Shown one piece after another: positions 48,327 through 56,886 of a DNA stretch of 64,000 nt. The notes beneath the pieces were generated by a model. It searched no databases. It was not told where the DNA came from and saw only the letters and a list, made by a program, of their open reading frames with translations. Numbering within the stretch: the first letter of the stretch is position 1; the number at the start of each line of letters is the position of its first letter. This stretch comes from Streptomyces sp. FIT100 (GTDB taxonomy: Bacteria; Actinomycetota; Actinomycetes; Streptomycetales; Streptomycetaceae): positions 3,344,026 through 3,408,025 of the forward strand of contig NZ_CP075715.1 in assembly GCF_024584805.1 (NCBI RefSeq), in the 5' to 3' direction. Both the position numbers and the translations under genes were made by a program.

Positions 48327-50501
48327 TCAGGACAGGCTGCTGTACGCGCCCCAGCCGGTGCCGAGCTTCACGGGGCCGGGCTTGTACCCGCCCTTGCCGT
48401 TGCCCTCGTACCGGTACAGGTCGCCCGTGGTGGTGCGGGAGACCAGGTCGTCGACGCCGTCCTCGCCGAGGTCGCCGATGCCGACGGTGGTGTTGTGGCC
48501 GCCCCAGCCGGAGCCGATCTTGACGCCCGAGCCGATGGCGTCCTTGCCGTTGCCGTAGTACCGCCACAGGTTTCCCGAGGCGTCCTTGCCGAGGACGTCC
48601 CCGTGGCCGTCGGCGTTCAGGTCGCCGGCGCCGACGGGCGTCACCGCCTTCCAGCCGGTACCGATCTTGCGGACCAGCTTCACGCCGCCTGTGCCGTTCG
48701 CCGCGTACAGGTACAGGTCGCCCGTGGTGGTGCGGGCGACGAGGTCCGGCAGCCCGTCGCCGGTCATGTCGCCGGAGGAGACGAACGTGTCGAAGCCGCC
48801 CCAGCCATGGCCGATCTTCAGCGACGCGGACTGCGGCGTGACCACGGTGCCGCGCCCGGGGCTGTACCGGTACAGGCCGCCCGCGGCGTCCCGCACCAGG
48901 ACGTCGTTGCCGCCGTCCGCGTTCAGGTCGCCGAACGGGACGAGGACGGACGTGGTGGGCCAGGCGCCGCCGCTCGTCTTCGCCGCGACCGTGTGCTCCG
49001 CGTTGCCCTGGTGGACGACGAGCTCGCCCGCCGGCGTACGGCTGAACAGGTCGACGTGGCCGTCGTTCCCGACATGGTCGCGGCGCACGAGCTCCGGCTC
49101 CGGCTCCTGCGGAGCGGTCAGGCCGGTGCCCGCGGTCCACAGCTGGTAGCCCTCGGCCCATACGGCGGTGGCGTTGCCGTCCGGGCCGACGGCGACGCCG
49201 CCCTCGGCGTAGGCGGACGGGGCCGTGGCGAGCGTCGTGGGGCTGCGCCAGCCGCCGTCGACGCGGGCGGCGGTGACGAAGACCCGCCGGTCGTCGTCGC
49301 CCGCGTTCTGTGCCCAGCCCACCTGGACGGTGCCGTCGTAGCCGATGTCCGCGTCGAACTGCTCGGGGACATAGGCGGTCGACAGCGTCTTCGGCTCGGA
49401 CCAGGTGTCGGTGGTGTAGGCGCGGGTCGAGGCCCGCACGCCGTAGCCGGATCCGTCCTCGAAGTCGAGCCAGACCAGGGTCACGTCGCCGTTCGGACCG
49501 ATCAGCGGGTCCGACGTCTGGAAGCCCTGGTCATGGGTGGCCACGGCCTCCGCCAGGAACCAGCCGGGCTGCTCCCCGTCGGACTTGCGGCGCGCCGAGA
49601 CGAGTACGGTGCCCTCGCCCGACTCGGTCGGGGACTGCTGCCAGACCACGACGAACATGCCGTCGTCGCCGACCGCCAGCCTGGGCGATCCGGACCACTG
49701 GGCCGGGTCGCCGATCGGCGCCGGCGCGCTCCACGCCGCCGAACCGGTCTTCCTCACGATGCTCTTGGCCGTCCGGCCGTCGGCCCGGTTCTCGGTCCAG
49801 GCGAGGGATACGGCGCCGGTCCGCGCGACCGCGATCTGCGGCGCCGCGGCGGACGTACCCGCCTCGGTGAGGACCACCCTCACCGGCGCGGACCAGTCGG
49901 CTCCGGCGGCGGTGCGCTCGGCGACGTAGATCTCCGACTGCTGGCCCGCGCTCTTGCGCCACGTGAGGGCGGCGCGCCCGTTCGGGCTCACGAACAGCTT
50001 CAGGTCCAGGAGCGCGGTGGACGCCGAGGCGAGGCTCACCGGCGTGCCCCACTGGGTCGCGCCGGGTGCCAGCACCGACACCCGCAGGACCGAGCCGCCG
50101 GACGCCGGCTTCTCGATCCAGGACGCGGTCACCGACCCGTCCTCCGACGGGCCGAGCTGAGCGGTCCGCTCCGCATTGGCGGACAGTCGCTGCGGGGTCC
50201 CCCACACCGCGCTCCTGGCCGGGCGCACGGCGGCCCACACCTCGGTCTGCGTGTGATCTTCGTCGGGCGTCCAGTACCAGAGCGCGACCGCGTCACCGTG
50301 GACGGTCGACCGGACGTCGGCGACATTGACGAGCTGGTGGTCGAGCGTGAGCGCGGTGGGTGTGCTCCACGGCCCGGCCTCGGCCGCGGCGGCGGCCGGC
50401 GCCGCCGCGAGGACGGCGACAGCCGCCGTGCCGGTACCGACGCCCCCCAGCGCCAGCGCCGGCACCAGTGCGGCCGTGATGAATCTGTGCTTCTTGTGCA
50501 A
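48327..50501 (-). CDS. Secreted FG-GAP/VCBS-repeat propeller protein
   Basis: This 724-residue protein has a signal sequence (MHKKHRFITAALVPALALGGVGTGTAAVAVLAAAPAAAAAEA). A first half of sialidase-like repeats follows (SxDxG and W-rich strands such as VALWYWTPDEDHTQTEVWAA). The C-terminal part is a row of Ca-binding FG-GAP repeats: FGDLNADGGNDVLVRD, GDMTGDGLPDLVART, GDLNADGHGDVLGKD and GDLGEDGVDDLVSRT. Such proteins are secreted in Streptomyces and of unknown activity. It ends at the terminator at 48271. Confidence 0.85.
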   Translation of the reverse strand: MHKKHRFITAALVPALALGGVGTGTAAVAVLAAAPAAAAAEAGPWSTPTALTLDHQLVNVADVRSTVHGDAVALWYWTPDEDHTQTEVWAAVRPARSAVWGTPQRLSANAERTAQLGPSEDGSVTASWIEKPASGGSVLRVSVLAPGATQWGTPVSLASASTALLDLKLFVSPNGRAALTWRKSAGQQSEIYVAERTAAGADWSAPVRVVLTEAGTSAAAPQIAVARTGAVSLAWTENRADGRTAKSIVRKTGSAAWSAPAPIGDPAQWSGSPRLAVGDDGMFVVVWQQSPTESGEGTVLVSARRKSDGEQPGWFLAEAVATHDQGFQTSDPLIGPNGDVTLVWLDFEDGSGYGVRASTRAYTTDTWSEPKTLSTAYVPEQFDADIGYDGTVQVGWAQNAGDDDRRVFVTAARVDGGWRSPTTLATAPSAYAEGGVAVGPDGNATAVWAEGYQLWTAGTGLTAPQEPEPELVRRDHVGNDGHVDLFSRTPAGELVVHQGNAEHTVAAKTSGGAWPTTSVLVPFGDLNADGGNDVLVRDAAGGLYRYSPGRGTVVTPQSASLKIGHGWGGFDTFVSSGDMTGDGLPDLVARTTTGDLYLYAANGTGGVKLVRKIGTGWKAVTPVGAGDLNADGHGDVLGKDASGNLWRYYGNGKDAIGSGVKIGSGWGGHNTTVGIGDLGEDGVDDLVSRTTTGDLYRYEGNGKGGYKPGPVKLGTGWGAYSSLS

Positions 50502-50648
50502 AGCGGGTTCCTCCCCCTCAAGCAGGTTGGCCGTGACCTTAACAACGGGCTACGACAGCGCCACGGGGACCCTCCCTCACACACAGCGTGGCCTCGTCCG
50601 TGCGACGTGGCCCTTGCGCGCCATATGCCCTCCCCTCCCCCCTTCTCA

Positions 50649-50665
50649 TCTGACGAACCGTCAGC
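50649..50665. promoter_or_regulatory. 17-bp regulon operator (TCTGACGAACCGTCAGC)
   Basis: It ends 15 bp before the preferred flavin reductase start codon. The central part is identical to the LLM site at 14721. Confidence 0.8.
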
Positions 50666-50680
50666 TTCAATGGAGGGGTG

Positions 50681-51286
50681 ATGGGACACGCAGGGATGGC
50701 GGCCACCGCCGTCCGCTACCTCAGGTCGGTCGGCGCCGCCGCGTCCGCGGAGCCCTTCGACGCCCTTCCCCGCCCGGACCTCCGGGCCGTCGGGGACGAC
50801 GAGCGGATGCCCGTCGACCCCGCCGAATTCCGCCGGGTGCTCGGCCATTTCGCCAGCGGGGTCACGGTGATCACGTCGTACGACGAGGAAGGGCCGGCCG
50901 GCTTCGCCTGCCAGTCCTTCGCCTCGCTCTCCCTCGACCCTCCCCTGGTCGCCTTCATGGTCGGGCGTACGTCGACGACCTGGCCGCGCATCGCGCGCGC
51001 CGGTGTCTTCTGCGTCAATGTCCTGGGCGCGGACCAGGGGGCGCTGTGCCGAGCCTTCGCGGTGAGCGGCGCGGACAAGTTCGCGGGCGTCACGCACGAG
51101 CCGGCCCCGGTGACAGGGGCGCCGCGGCTCGATTCCGTACCGGCCTGGATCGACTGCACGATCCGGGCCGTGCACACGGGCGGCGACCACCTGATCGTCG
51201 TCGGCAGGGTGGAGGCGCTGGGCTCGGAGGGCGAAGGCGATCCGCTGCTGTTCCACCGGGGGCGGTTCGGGCGGTTCACCGCATAG
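50681..51286 (+). CDS. Flavin reductase family protein (HsaB/HpaC-like)
   Basis: This protein of about 201 residues has the split-barrel flavin reductase domain: FRRVLGHFASGVTVITSYDEEGPAGFACQSFASLSLDPPLVAFMV, then ARAGVFCVNVLGADQGALCRAFA and DHLIVVGRVEALG. It supplies reduced FMN/FAD to a two-component monooxygenase. A likely partner in the regulon is the LLM protein at 11752. The GTG at 50678 and the ATGs at 50681 and 50696 all lie close to GGAGGGG, so the exact start is uncertain. It is monocistronic and carries the regulon palindrome. Confidence 0.88.
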   Translation: MGHAGMAATAVRYLRSVGAAASAEPFDALPRPDLRAVGDDERMPVDPAEFRRVLGHFASGVTVITSYDEEGPAGFACQSFASLSLDPPLVAFMVGRTSTTWPRIARAGVFCVNVLGADQGALCRAFAVSGADKFAGVTHEPAPVTGAPRLDSVPAWIDCTIRAVHTGGDHLIVVGRVEALGSEGEGDPLLFHRGRFGRFTA

Positions 51287-51564
51287 ACAGAACGGCAGCG
51301 GGCGGGCCGGGCACGCTCAGGCTGCCGCTGCCGCTGCCAACCGCCGCGCGCCGAGCACCGAGCGCCGAGCGCGCCGACCGGGGCGGCGAATACCCTTCCC
51401 GCCGGATCGCCCAGTGGACTAAACCAATGTGGAGTGCTGGGCAACCCCGGACCCCCACCTGGCATCTGTCGAAGTGGAGCCGCCCTGCGGCTCCGGCGCG
51501 GCTCACCGCCCGTCACTCACACATGCCCCGTCTGGAGAACCTGTTGCCGCACGACCACACACGC
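51287..51564. other. 278-bp non-coding gap between the flavin reductase and secreted hydrolase genes
   Basis: It contains short CCGAGC-type direct repeats near 51345-51375 and an 8-bp hairpin GGAGCCGC/GCGGCTCC at 51476-51494. No gene or clear promoter was recognised. Confidence 0.4.
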
Positions 51565-52833
51565 ATGGCTTCCGGCCGCCGCACGCTTCTGGCCCGTACG
51601 TTCGCCATGACGGCGGTCCTCGCGATGACTCAGGCCGCGGGCATGTCCGCGCCGGCCGCGTCCGCCGCCACCAGCGACTCCGACGCTTCACCCCATGGCC
51701 CACGGAGCGTTGCCGCCGTCACCTACAACCTGGGTGACCAGGCCTATCGACTGCCAGGCGGGGAGCCCGCCGAACTCGCTGCCACTGTGCACTATCCGAA
51801 GGATCTCGGCGCCACGCCGCGGCCACTCGTCGTCGAGCTGCACGGCTGGAATGCGACCTGCGCGGACCGCTCGGCCGCGGCCGCGCTCGACGCCGCTGAA
51901 GAAGCCGAGGACGGGGAGGCGGCCGCGGCCGCCTCCCAGAAGCTGTTCAGCTGGCCCTGCGCACCTGGTGTCCAGCCCATCGACAACGCCCGCGGCTACG
52001 ACTACCTCGGCGAGAAGCTGGCCGGCCACGGATTCATCGTGGTGTCCATCCATGCCAACGGCATCAACGCCTCCTCGGCGCGGGGCGACGAGAACGCCTC
52101 CGTCCGTGCCGACCTGATCAACAAGCACCTGGCCCTGTGGCAGCGGCTCAACTCGACGGGCAAGGGCGGGCTCGCCGGTGCGTTCCGCGACGCGGCCACA
52201 GGCAAGCCGAAGCGAGTCGATTTCGCGCACCACGTCGATCTGAACAGAGTCGGCACCATGGGCCACTCGCGCGGCGGCGCGGGTGTGACCTGGCACGCGT
52301 CCGACCGCCACCGGTCCGGGTGGCCGGCCGGCGTCAAAGTCAGGGCCGCCCTGGCGCTGGCGCCCGCCTACAACGTCATGACCGAGGACATGGCCGCGTA
52401 CGAGATCAGGAAGACCCCCTTTGCCGCGGTTCTCGGCAGCTGCGACGGCCAGGTCGGCTCGGAGGCCCTCGGGTTCGCCGCCGACGCGGCCGCCAAGAGC
52501 AAGAGCGACTTCTACCAGTTCCGGATACACGGAGCGAATCACAACTATTTCAACACGCAGTGGTCGCCGAGCAGCGGACAGGTCGCGGCCCGAGATGACG
52601 CCGGCCACGTCGACGGCGATCCCGGCCGGTGCACCGCAGCCGGCGGACCCAGCAGCGACGCCCAACTGACCGAAGCCCGGCAACGCGAGGCCGGGGCCAC
52701 CTACATCGATGCCTTCTTCCGGCGGTACCTCGCCGACGACCACCACTTCGACCCGGTACTGACCGGCGCGCAACTCCCCTTGTCCCCCGTCACGTCCGTC
52801 GATGTGAAGGCCGTTCTGCGGGAACGCCGATAA
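51565..52833 (+). CDS. Secreted alpha/beta hydrolase (PET-hydrolase / lipase-like)
   Basis: This protein of 422 residues has a signal sequence (MASGRRTLLARTFAMTAVLAMTQAAGMSAPAASAA). The hydrolase contains LVVELHGWNATC, YDYLGEKLAGHGFIVVSIHANGINAS, the nucleophile motif MGHSRGGAGVTWHA, AALALAPAYN, LGSCDGQVG (catalytic Asp region) and IHGANHNYFNTQW (His). Extracellular serine esterase or lipase. An ATG at 51523 in the same frame would add 14 residues ahead of the signal; neither start has a clear ribosome-binding site. Lower GC at third positions in parts hints at a different origin from its neighbours. Confidence 0.78.
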   Translation: MASGRRTLLARTFAMTAVLAMTQAAGMSAPAASAATSDSDASPHGPRSVAAVTYNLGDQAYRLPGGEPAELAATVHYPKDLGATPRPLVVELHGWNATCADRSAAAALDAAEEAEDGEAAAAASQKLFSWPCAPGVQPIDNARGYDYLGEKLAGHGFIVVSIHANGINASSARGDENASVRADLINKHLALWQRLNSTGKGGLAGAFRDAATGKPKRVDFAHHVDLNRVGTMGHSRGGAGVTWHASDRHRSGWPAGVKVRAALALAPAYNVMTEDMAAYEIRKTPFAAVLGSCDGQVGSEALGFAADAAAKSKSDFYQFRIHGANHNYFNTQWSPSSGQVAARDDAGHVDGDPGRCTAAGGPSSDAQLTEARQREAGATYIDAFFRRYLADDHHFDPVLTGAQLPLSPVTSVDVKAVLRERR

Positions 52834-52925
52834 CTCTGGCGCAGTGCGTCCGGGCATCACCGGTGACGCGGTGGTGAGTGGGCGGATCCTCCTCCCCTCA
52901 GAGAGAAGGAACCCGGCGCCTCCTG

Positions 52926-54254
52926 TCAGGCCGCGACAGGGAGCGCCGCCGGCCTTCGCCGGATCACCAGCGCCATCAGCGCCGCCGCCGCGCACAGCGC
53001 GCCCGACGCGACCCAGACCACGTCGTACGAGCCGAACACGTCCCGCGCCACACCGCCCGCGAACGCGACCACCGCCGCGCCGACCTGGTGGGACGCCAGG
53101 ACCCAGCCGAAGACGATCGCCGAGTCGTCGCCGTAGTGCTCGCGGCACAGGGCGATCGTCGGCGGGACCGTGGCCACCCAGTCCAGGCCGTAGAAGACGA
53201 TGAAGAAGACCATCGGCGGGTGGACGGACGGGCCGAGCAGCATCGGCAGGAAGAGCAGCGAGATCCCGCGCAGCGCGTAGTAGACGGCGAGCAGGCGGCG
53301 GGCGTCGAAGCGGTCGGTGAACCAGCCGGAGGCGACGGTTCCGATGACGTCGAAGACGCCGATGACCGCGAGGAGCGAGGCGGCCGCCGTGATGGGCATG
53401 CCGTGGTCGTGCGCGGCGGGCACGAAGTGGGTCTGGACGAGGCCGTTCGTCGAAGCGCCGCAGATCGCGAAGGTGCCGGCCAGCAGCCAGAAGGGGCCGG
53501 TGCGGGCGGCTGAGAGCAGCACCCCCACGGTCCGGCGGGCGGCTCCCGGCACCGGCGGCGGCTTGGGCACGAACTCCTTCGCGCCGTACGGGGCGAGGCC
53601 CACGTCCGCCGGGTGGTCGCGCAGCAGCAGCCACACGAAGGGGACCACGGCGAGCGCGGCGAGGGCGACGGTGACGGCCGCCGGGCGCCAGTGGTGCTCC
53701 TGGACGATCCACGACAGCACCGGGAGGAAGACCAGCTGGCCGGAGGCCGCGGCCGCCGTCAGGATTCCGGTGACCAGGCCCCGCCGCCCGGTGAACCAGC
53801 GGTTCGTCACCGTCGCCGCGAAGGCCAGCGCCATCGAGCCGGTGCCGAGCCCGACGAGCAGCCCCCAGCACAGCAGCAGTTGCCAGGCGGCCGTCATCCA
53901 CACCGTCAGCCCGGAGCCGGCCGCGATGATCGTGAGCGCGACGGCGACGACCTTCCGGATGCCGTACTTGTCCATCAGCGCGGCGGCGAACGGCGCGGTG
54001 AGCCCGTAGAGCGCCAGGTTGATCGAGACCGCGAGCCCGATCGTGCCGCGCGACCAGCCGAACTCCTGGTGCAGCGGGTCGATCAGCAGCCCCGGCAGGG
54101 AGCGGAAGGCGGCCGCGCCGATGATCGTCACGAAGGCGACGGCGAGGACGAACCAGGCGCGGTGGATACGGCCGGGGGTACGGCGCAGGACACGGCGGGG
54201 GCTGCGGGGCGCTTCCTGGGCAGCGGCGGCGGGGAGGTCGCTTGTCTGGGTCAC
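52926..54254 (-). CDS. MFS transporter
   Basis: This 442-residue integral membrane protein has 12 hydrophobic segments. WFVLAVAFVTIIGAAAFRSLPG is followed by the helix 2-3 loop ALMDKYGIRKVVAV. The second half starts FWLLAGTFAICGASTNGLVQTHFVPAAHDHG, and GWFTDRFDARRLLAVYY lies later, typical of the oxalate/formate-antiporter-like MFS group (COG2223). It likely transports organic acids. A GTG start at 54254 gives a normal cytoplasmic N-terminus. It is divergent from the GlxA-type regulator, 70 bp apart, so this regulator may control it. Confidence 0.88.
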   Translation of the reverse strand: MTQTSDLPAAAAQEAPRSPRRVLRRTPGRIHRAWFVLAVAFVTIIGAAAFRSLPGLLIDPLHQEFGWSRGTIGLAVSINLALYGLTAPFAAALMDKYGIRKVVAVALTIIAAGSGLTVWMTAAWQLLLCWGLLVGLGTGSMALAFAATVTNRWFTGRRGLVTGILTAAAASGQLVFLPVLSWIVQEHHWRPAAVTVALAALAVVPFVWLLLRDHPADVGLAPYGAKEFVPKPPPVPGAARRTVGVLLSAARTGPFWLLAGTFAICGASTNGLVQTHFVPAAHDHGMPITAAASLLAVIGVFDVIGTVASGWFTDRFDARRLLAVYYALRGISLLFLPMLLGPSVHPPMVFFIVFYGLDWVATVPPTIALCREHYGDDSAIVFGWVLASHQVGAAVVAFAGGVARDVFGSYDVVWVASGALCAAAALMALVIRRRPAALPVAA

Positions 54255-54312
54255 GCCCCCAGCATCCGGGCGGCGACGATCACCGGCGAGTGGCCGGAAG
54301 GACAGTATTCGA

Positions 54313-54318
54313 TATGAT
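54313..54318 (+). promoter_or_regulatory. -10 element of a leaderless promoter
   Basis: TATGAT ends 6 nt before the ATG of the GlxA-type regulator, in the 70-bp divergent region, and no ribosome-binding site is present. The start of transcription should coincide with the ATG. Confidence 0.5.
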
Positions 54319-54324
54319 CGGGCC

Positions 54325-55314
54325 ATGGCCGCTGGCTCCCGCACACCGCACCGGGTCGTCGTCCTCGCACTCGACGGCTGCATCCCCTTCGAGCTGGGCA
54401 TCCCCCATCGGATCTTCGGCGGCGCCACCGACGCGCGGGCCCGGCAGCTGTACGAGGTCGTCACCTGCTCGGTCCGGCCGCCGGGGCCCGTCCGCACCTC
54501 GGCCGACTTCGCCGTGCTCGTCGAGAACGGCCCCGAGGCGGCGGCCACCGCCGACACACTGATCGTGCCCGCGGCCTACGAACGCGGGCTCGTCTACAAC
54601 GAGGGCCGGCTCACCCCCGAACTGACCGCGGTCTTCGCCGGGCTGCGCCCCGGCACCCGGCTCGTCTCCATCTGCACCGGAAGCTACGTGCTGGCCGCGG
54701 CGGGCCTCCTCGACGGGCGGCGCGCCACCACGCACTGGTCGGAGGCCGAGCGCTTCCAGCGGATGTTCCCGGACGTCAAGGTCGACGCGGACGTCCTCTT
54801 CGTCGACGAGGGCGACGTCCTCACCTCCGCCGGGGTCGCCGCCGGCATCGATCTGTGCCTGCACATCGTGCGCGGCGACCACGGCACGGAGGCCGCCAAC
54901 GACGTGGCGCGCCGCACGGTCGTGCCGCCGCACCGCGACGGCGGGCAGGCCCAGTACATCCGGCGGCCCGTGCCGGAGCCGCAGCTCGCGACGACGTCGG
55001 CCGCGCGGGTGTGGGCGCTGGCGCATCTGCACGCGCCGATCCAGCTGCGCGACCTGGCCGAACAGGAGGCTATGTCCGTACGGACGTTCACGCGCCGCTT
55101 CCGCGAGGAGGTCGGGATCAGCCCCGGACAGTGGCTCGCCCAGCAGCGCGTGCAGCGCGCCCGGCAGCTCCTGGAGTCCACGGACCTGTCCATGGACCAG
55201 GTGGCACGGGACGCGGGCTTCGGCACGGCGCAGTCGATGCGGCAGCATCTCCAGTCGGCGCTGGGGGTGCCGCCGACGGTGTACCGCCGCGCCTTCCGCA
55301 CGGACGCGGGGTGA
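54325..55314 (+). CDS. GlxA-family AraC-type regulator with DJ-1/PfpI domain
   Basis: This 329-residue protein has an N-terminal DJ-1/PfpI-like domain (VVVLALDGCIPFELGIPHRIFGGA, LVSICTGSYVLAAAGLLDGRRATTHW with the nucleophile-elbow Cys, residues about 8-175). A C-terminal AraC DNA-binding domain follows with two helix-turn-helices (IQLRDLAEQEAMSVRTFTRRFREEVGISPGQWLAQQRVQRA, LSMDQVARDAGFGTAQSMRQHLQ). Members of this family are activators with an unknown ligand. Divergent to the MFS transporter; local control is likely. Confidence 0.9.
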   Translation: MAAGSRTPHRVVVLALDGCIPFELGIPHRIFGGATDARARQLYEVVTCSVRPPGPVRTSADFAVLVENGPEAAATADTLIVPAAYERGLVYNEGRLTPELTAVFAGLRPGTRLVSICTGSYVLAAAGLLDGRRATTHWSEAERFQRMFPDVKVDADVLFVDEGDVLTSAGVAAGIDLCLHIVRGDHGTEAANDVARRTVVPPHRDGGQAQYIRRPVPEPQLATTSAARVWALAHLHAPIQLRDLAEQEAMSVRTFTRRFREEVGISPGQWLAQQRVQRARQLLESTDLSMDQVARDAGFGTAQSMRQHLQSALGVPPTVYRRAFRTDAG

Positions 55315-55623
55315 CCACGCGGGGCCGGCGGGCCCCGGTGCGCCGCGGCCGCGGCTCGGGGCGCCTGCGGCGGAGCCCCGCGTCAGGGCCGCTGCGCGGA
55401 GCCTTTCCCCACCCCGCCCCTTCCCGCAGTGTCGATGTGCGGCTCCGCCGCGTGGGGGCAAGCCCCAGACCCCGTTTGCGGGGGCTCCGCCCCCGAACCC
55501 CCGCACCTCAAACGCCGGCGAGGCTGAACAACGGGGCTCCGCCCCGGACCCCGCTCCTCAAACGCCGGAGGGGCTGGGTGTCGAGCCGAAGCCCGTCCGG
55601 CGCTTGAGGACGGACACAGACGC
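55315..55623. repeat. Intergenic GC-rich palindromic repeat block, copy 2
   Basis: 309 bp with no gene. It includes CCCGCAGTGTCGATGTGCGG, then GGGGGCTCCGCCCCC-type hairpins, and CTCAAACGCCGG-type units. The last forms a hairpin of 14-bp arms (55555-55568 with 55597-55610, one mismatch). The same parts occur in the same order near 11.5-11.75 kb. It lies between two convergent genes and presumably acts as a terminator for both. Confidence 0.7.
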
Positions 55624-56841
55624 TCAGGATGAGACAGGGGGCAGGCTCACTCGCCCTGCCCGCACACCGCCGGAGGCCCCGGCGGACACGCGCCGCTCCC
55701 CCACCGCGCCCACCACCGCCAGCAGCAGCGTCAGACAGACGCCCGCCAGGATCGCCGTCGAGGGGGCGACGACCCGCAGCAGCCCGCCCGCGAGGGATCC
55801 GCTCGCCGCGTAACCCGCGCCCACCGCCGCGTACATCACCGAGTAGCCCGCGGCGAGCGCACCAGGCGGGAGGAGTTCGCGCAGGGCCAGGTTGCGGGTG
55901 AGCATCGCCCCGGCCTGCATGACGCCCGCGACGGCCAGGCCCGTACCGATCCAGAGGAGGCCGGGCAGCACCGCGACCACGGCCACGCACGCCGAGACGC
56001 CGAGCAGCAGGACGAGGTTCTGCGTCGGCAGCCGGCCCGGCCAGCTCCGCAGCCCGTAGACGAACGCGCCCACCGCCGAGCCGATCGAGAAGCCCGCGAG
56101 GACCGCGCCGGACCAGCCGATGGCGATGCCGCGCTGCTCCAGGAGCGCGGGCAGGATCAGCTCGGCCAGCGCCAGCAGGGTCATCGAGGCCGCGCCGGCC
56201 ACGTACACCGGCCACGCCCCCAGCACGACCCGCAGCGTCCCCCCACCGCCGCCGGCGGCGTCGTCCCCCGTCGCCCAGCCCGCGGGCAGCGCCCACAGCC
56301 CCGCCACGGACGCGGCCATCAGCACGGCGACGAGCAGCAGCGGCGCGTGCGGAGCGGTCCCCAGCGCCAGCGCCGCGGTCAGGGCCGGCGCCACCGCCCA
56401 GATGCCGAACGTCAGCACCGACTCCAGGCTCATCGCCTGGGCGACGGCCCGCTCGGGCACCAGGCTGGTCAACAGGGCCCGCATACCGCCGGGCGCGGCC
56501 GCGGGCCCGGCCCCCGCGACGAAGGCGAAGACGCCGAGCAGCACCGGGTGGGCATCGTGCGCGACGCCCAGCGCTCCGAAGCCCGCCGCCCCGGCCGCGA
56601 GTCCGGCGGCCAGCTGCGGCCGCGCCCGCTCGGGCCGCATCCGCATCCCGAGCACCGGCGCCCCGACGATCTCGCCGACGACGTACACGGCGGCGAGCAC
56701 CGCGCCGAGGGTGTAGCCCCCGGGCCGCTCCCGTACGAGGAAGACGAGCGCGAGCGGCGCCGCCGCCACCGGCAGCCGCGCCCCGACGGCCACGGTGCCC
56801 CAGGTCAGTACGGGTCGGGTGATGATCTCGCGATACGCCAT
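55624..56841 (-). CDS. MFS transporter
   Basis: This 405-residue membrane protein has 12 hydrophobic segments. TWGTVAVGARLPVAAAPLALVFLVRERPGG opens it, an ALLTSLVPERAVAQAMSLESVLTFG segment lies between helices 3 and 5, and ALRELLPPGALAAGYSVMYAAVGAGYAASGSLAGG near the end. It resembles the arabinose-efflux-type MFS proteins (COG2814). It is likely an exporter of a small hydrophobic compound. It lies 45 bp downstream of the ADH gene on the same strand and could be the last gene of that unit. Confidence 0.85.
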   Translation of the reverse strand: MAYREIITRPVLTWGTVAVGARLPVAAAPLALVFLVRERPGGYTLGAVLAAVYVVGEIVGAPVLGMRMRPERARPQLAAGLAAGAAGFGALGVAHDAHPVLLGVFAFVAGAGPAAAPGGMRALLTSLVPERAVAQAMSLESVLTFGIWAVAPALTAALALGTAPHAPLLLVAVLMAASVAGLWALPAGWATGDDAAGGGGGTLRVVLGAWPVYVAGAASMTLLALAELILPALLEQRGIAIGWSGAVLAGFSIGSAVGAFVYGLRSWPGRLPTQNLVLLLGVSACVAVVAVLPGLLWIGTGLAVAGVMQAGAMLTRNLALRELLPPGALAAGYSVMYAAVGAGYAASGSLAGGLLRVVAPSTAILAGVCLTLLLAVVGAVGERRVSAGASGGVRAGRVSLPPVSS

Positions 56842-56886
56842 GGGCCCGACGCTATCCGGCTCCCGGCGGACGGCCGCAAGCTTGTT

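Noticed and set aside
50326..51564. A long upstream extension of the secreted hydrolase frame
   Set aside because: It overlaps the flavin reductase gene in another frame and lacks any family match. The signal peptide begins at 51565 or 51523.
53317..54317. Plus-strand frames across the MFS transporter gene
   Set aside because: They have no family features and oppose a complete 12-helix membrane protein gene on the minus strand.
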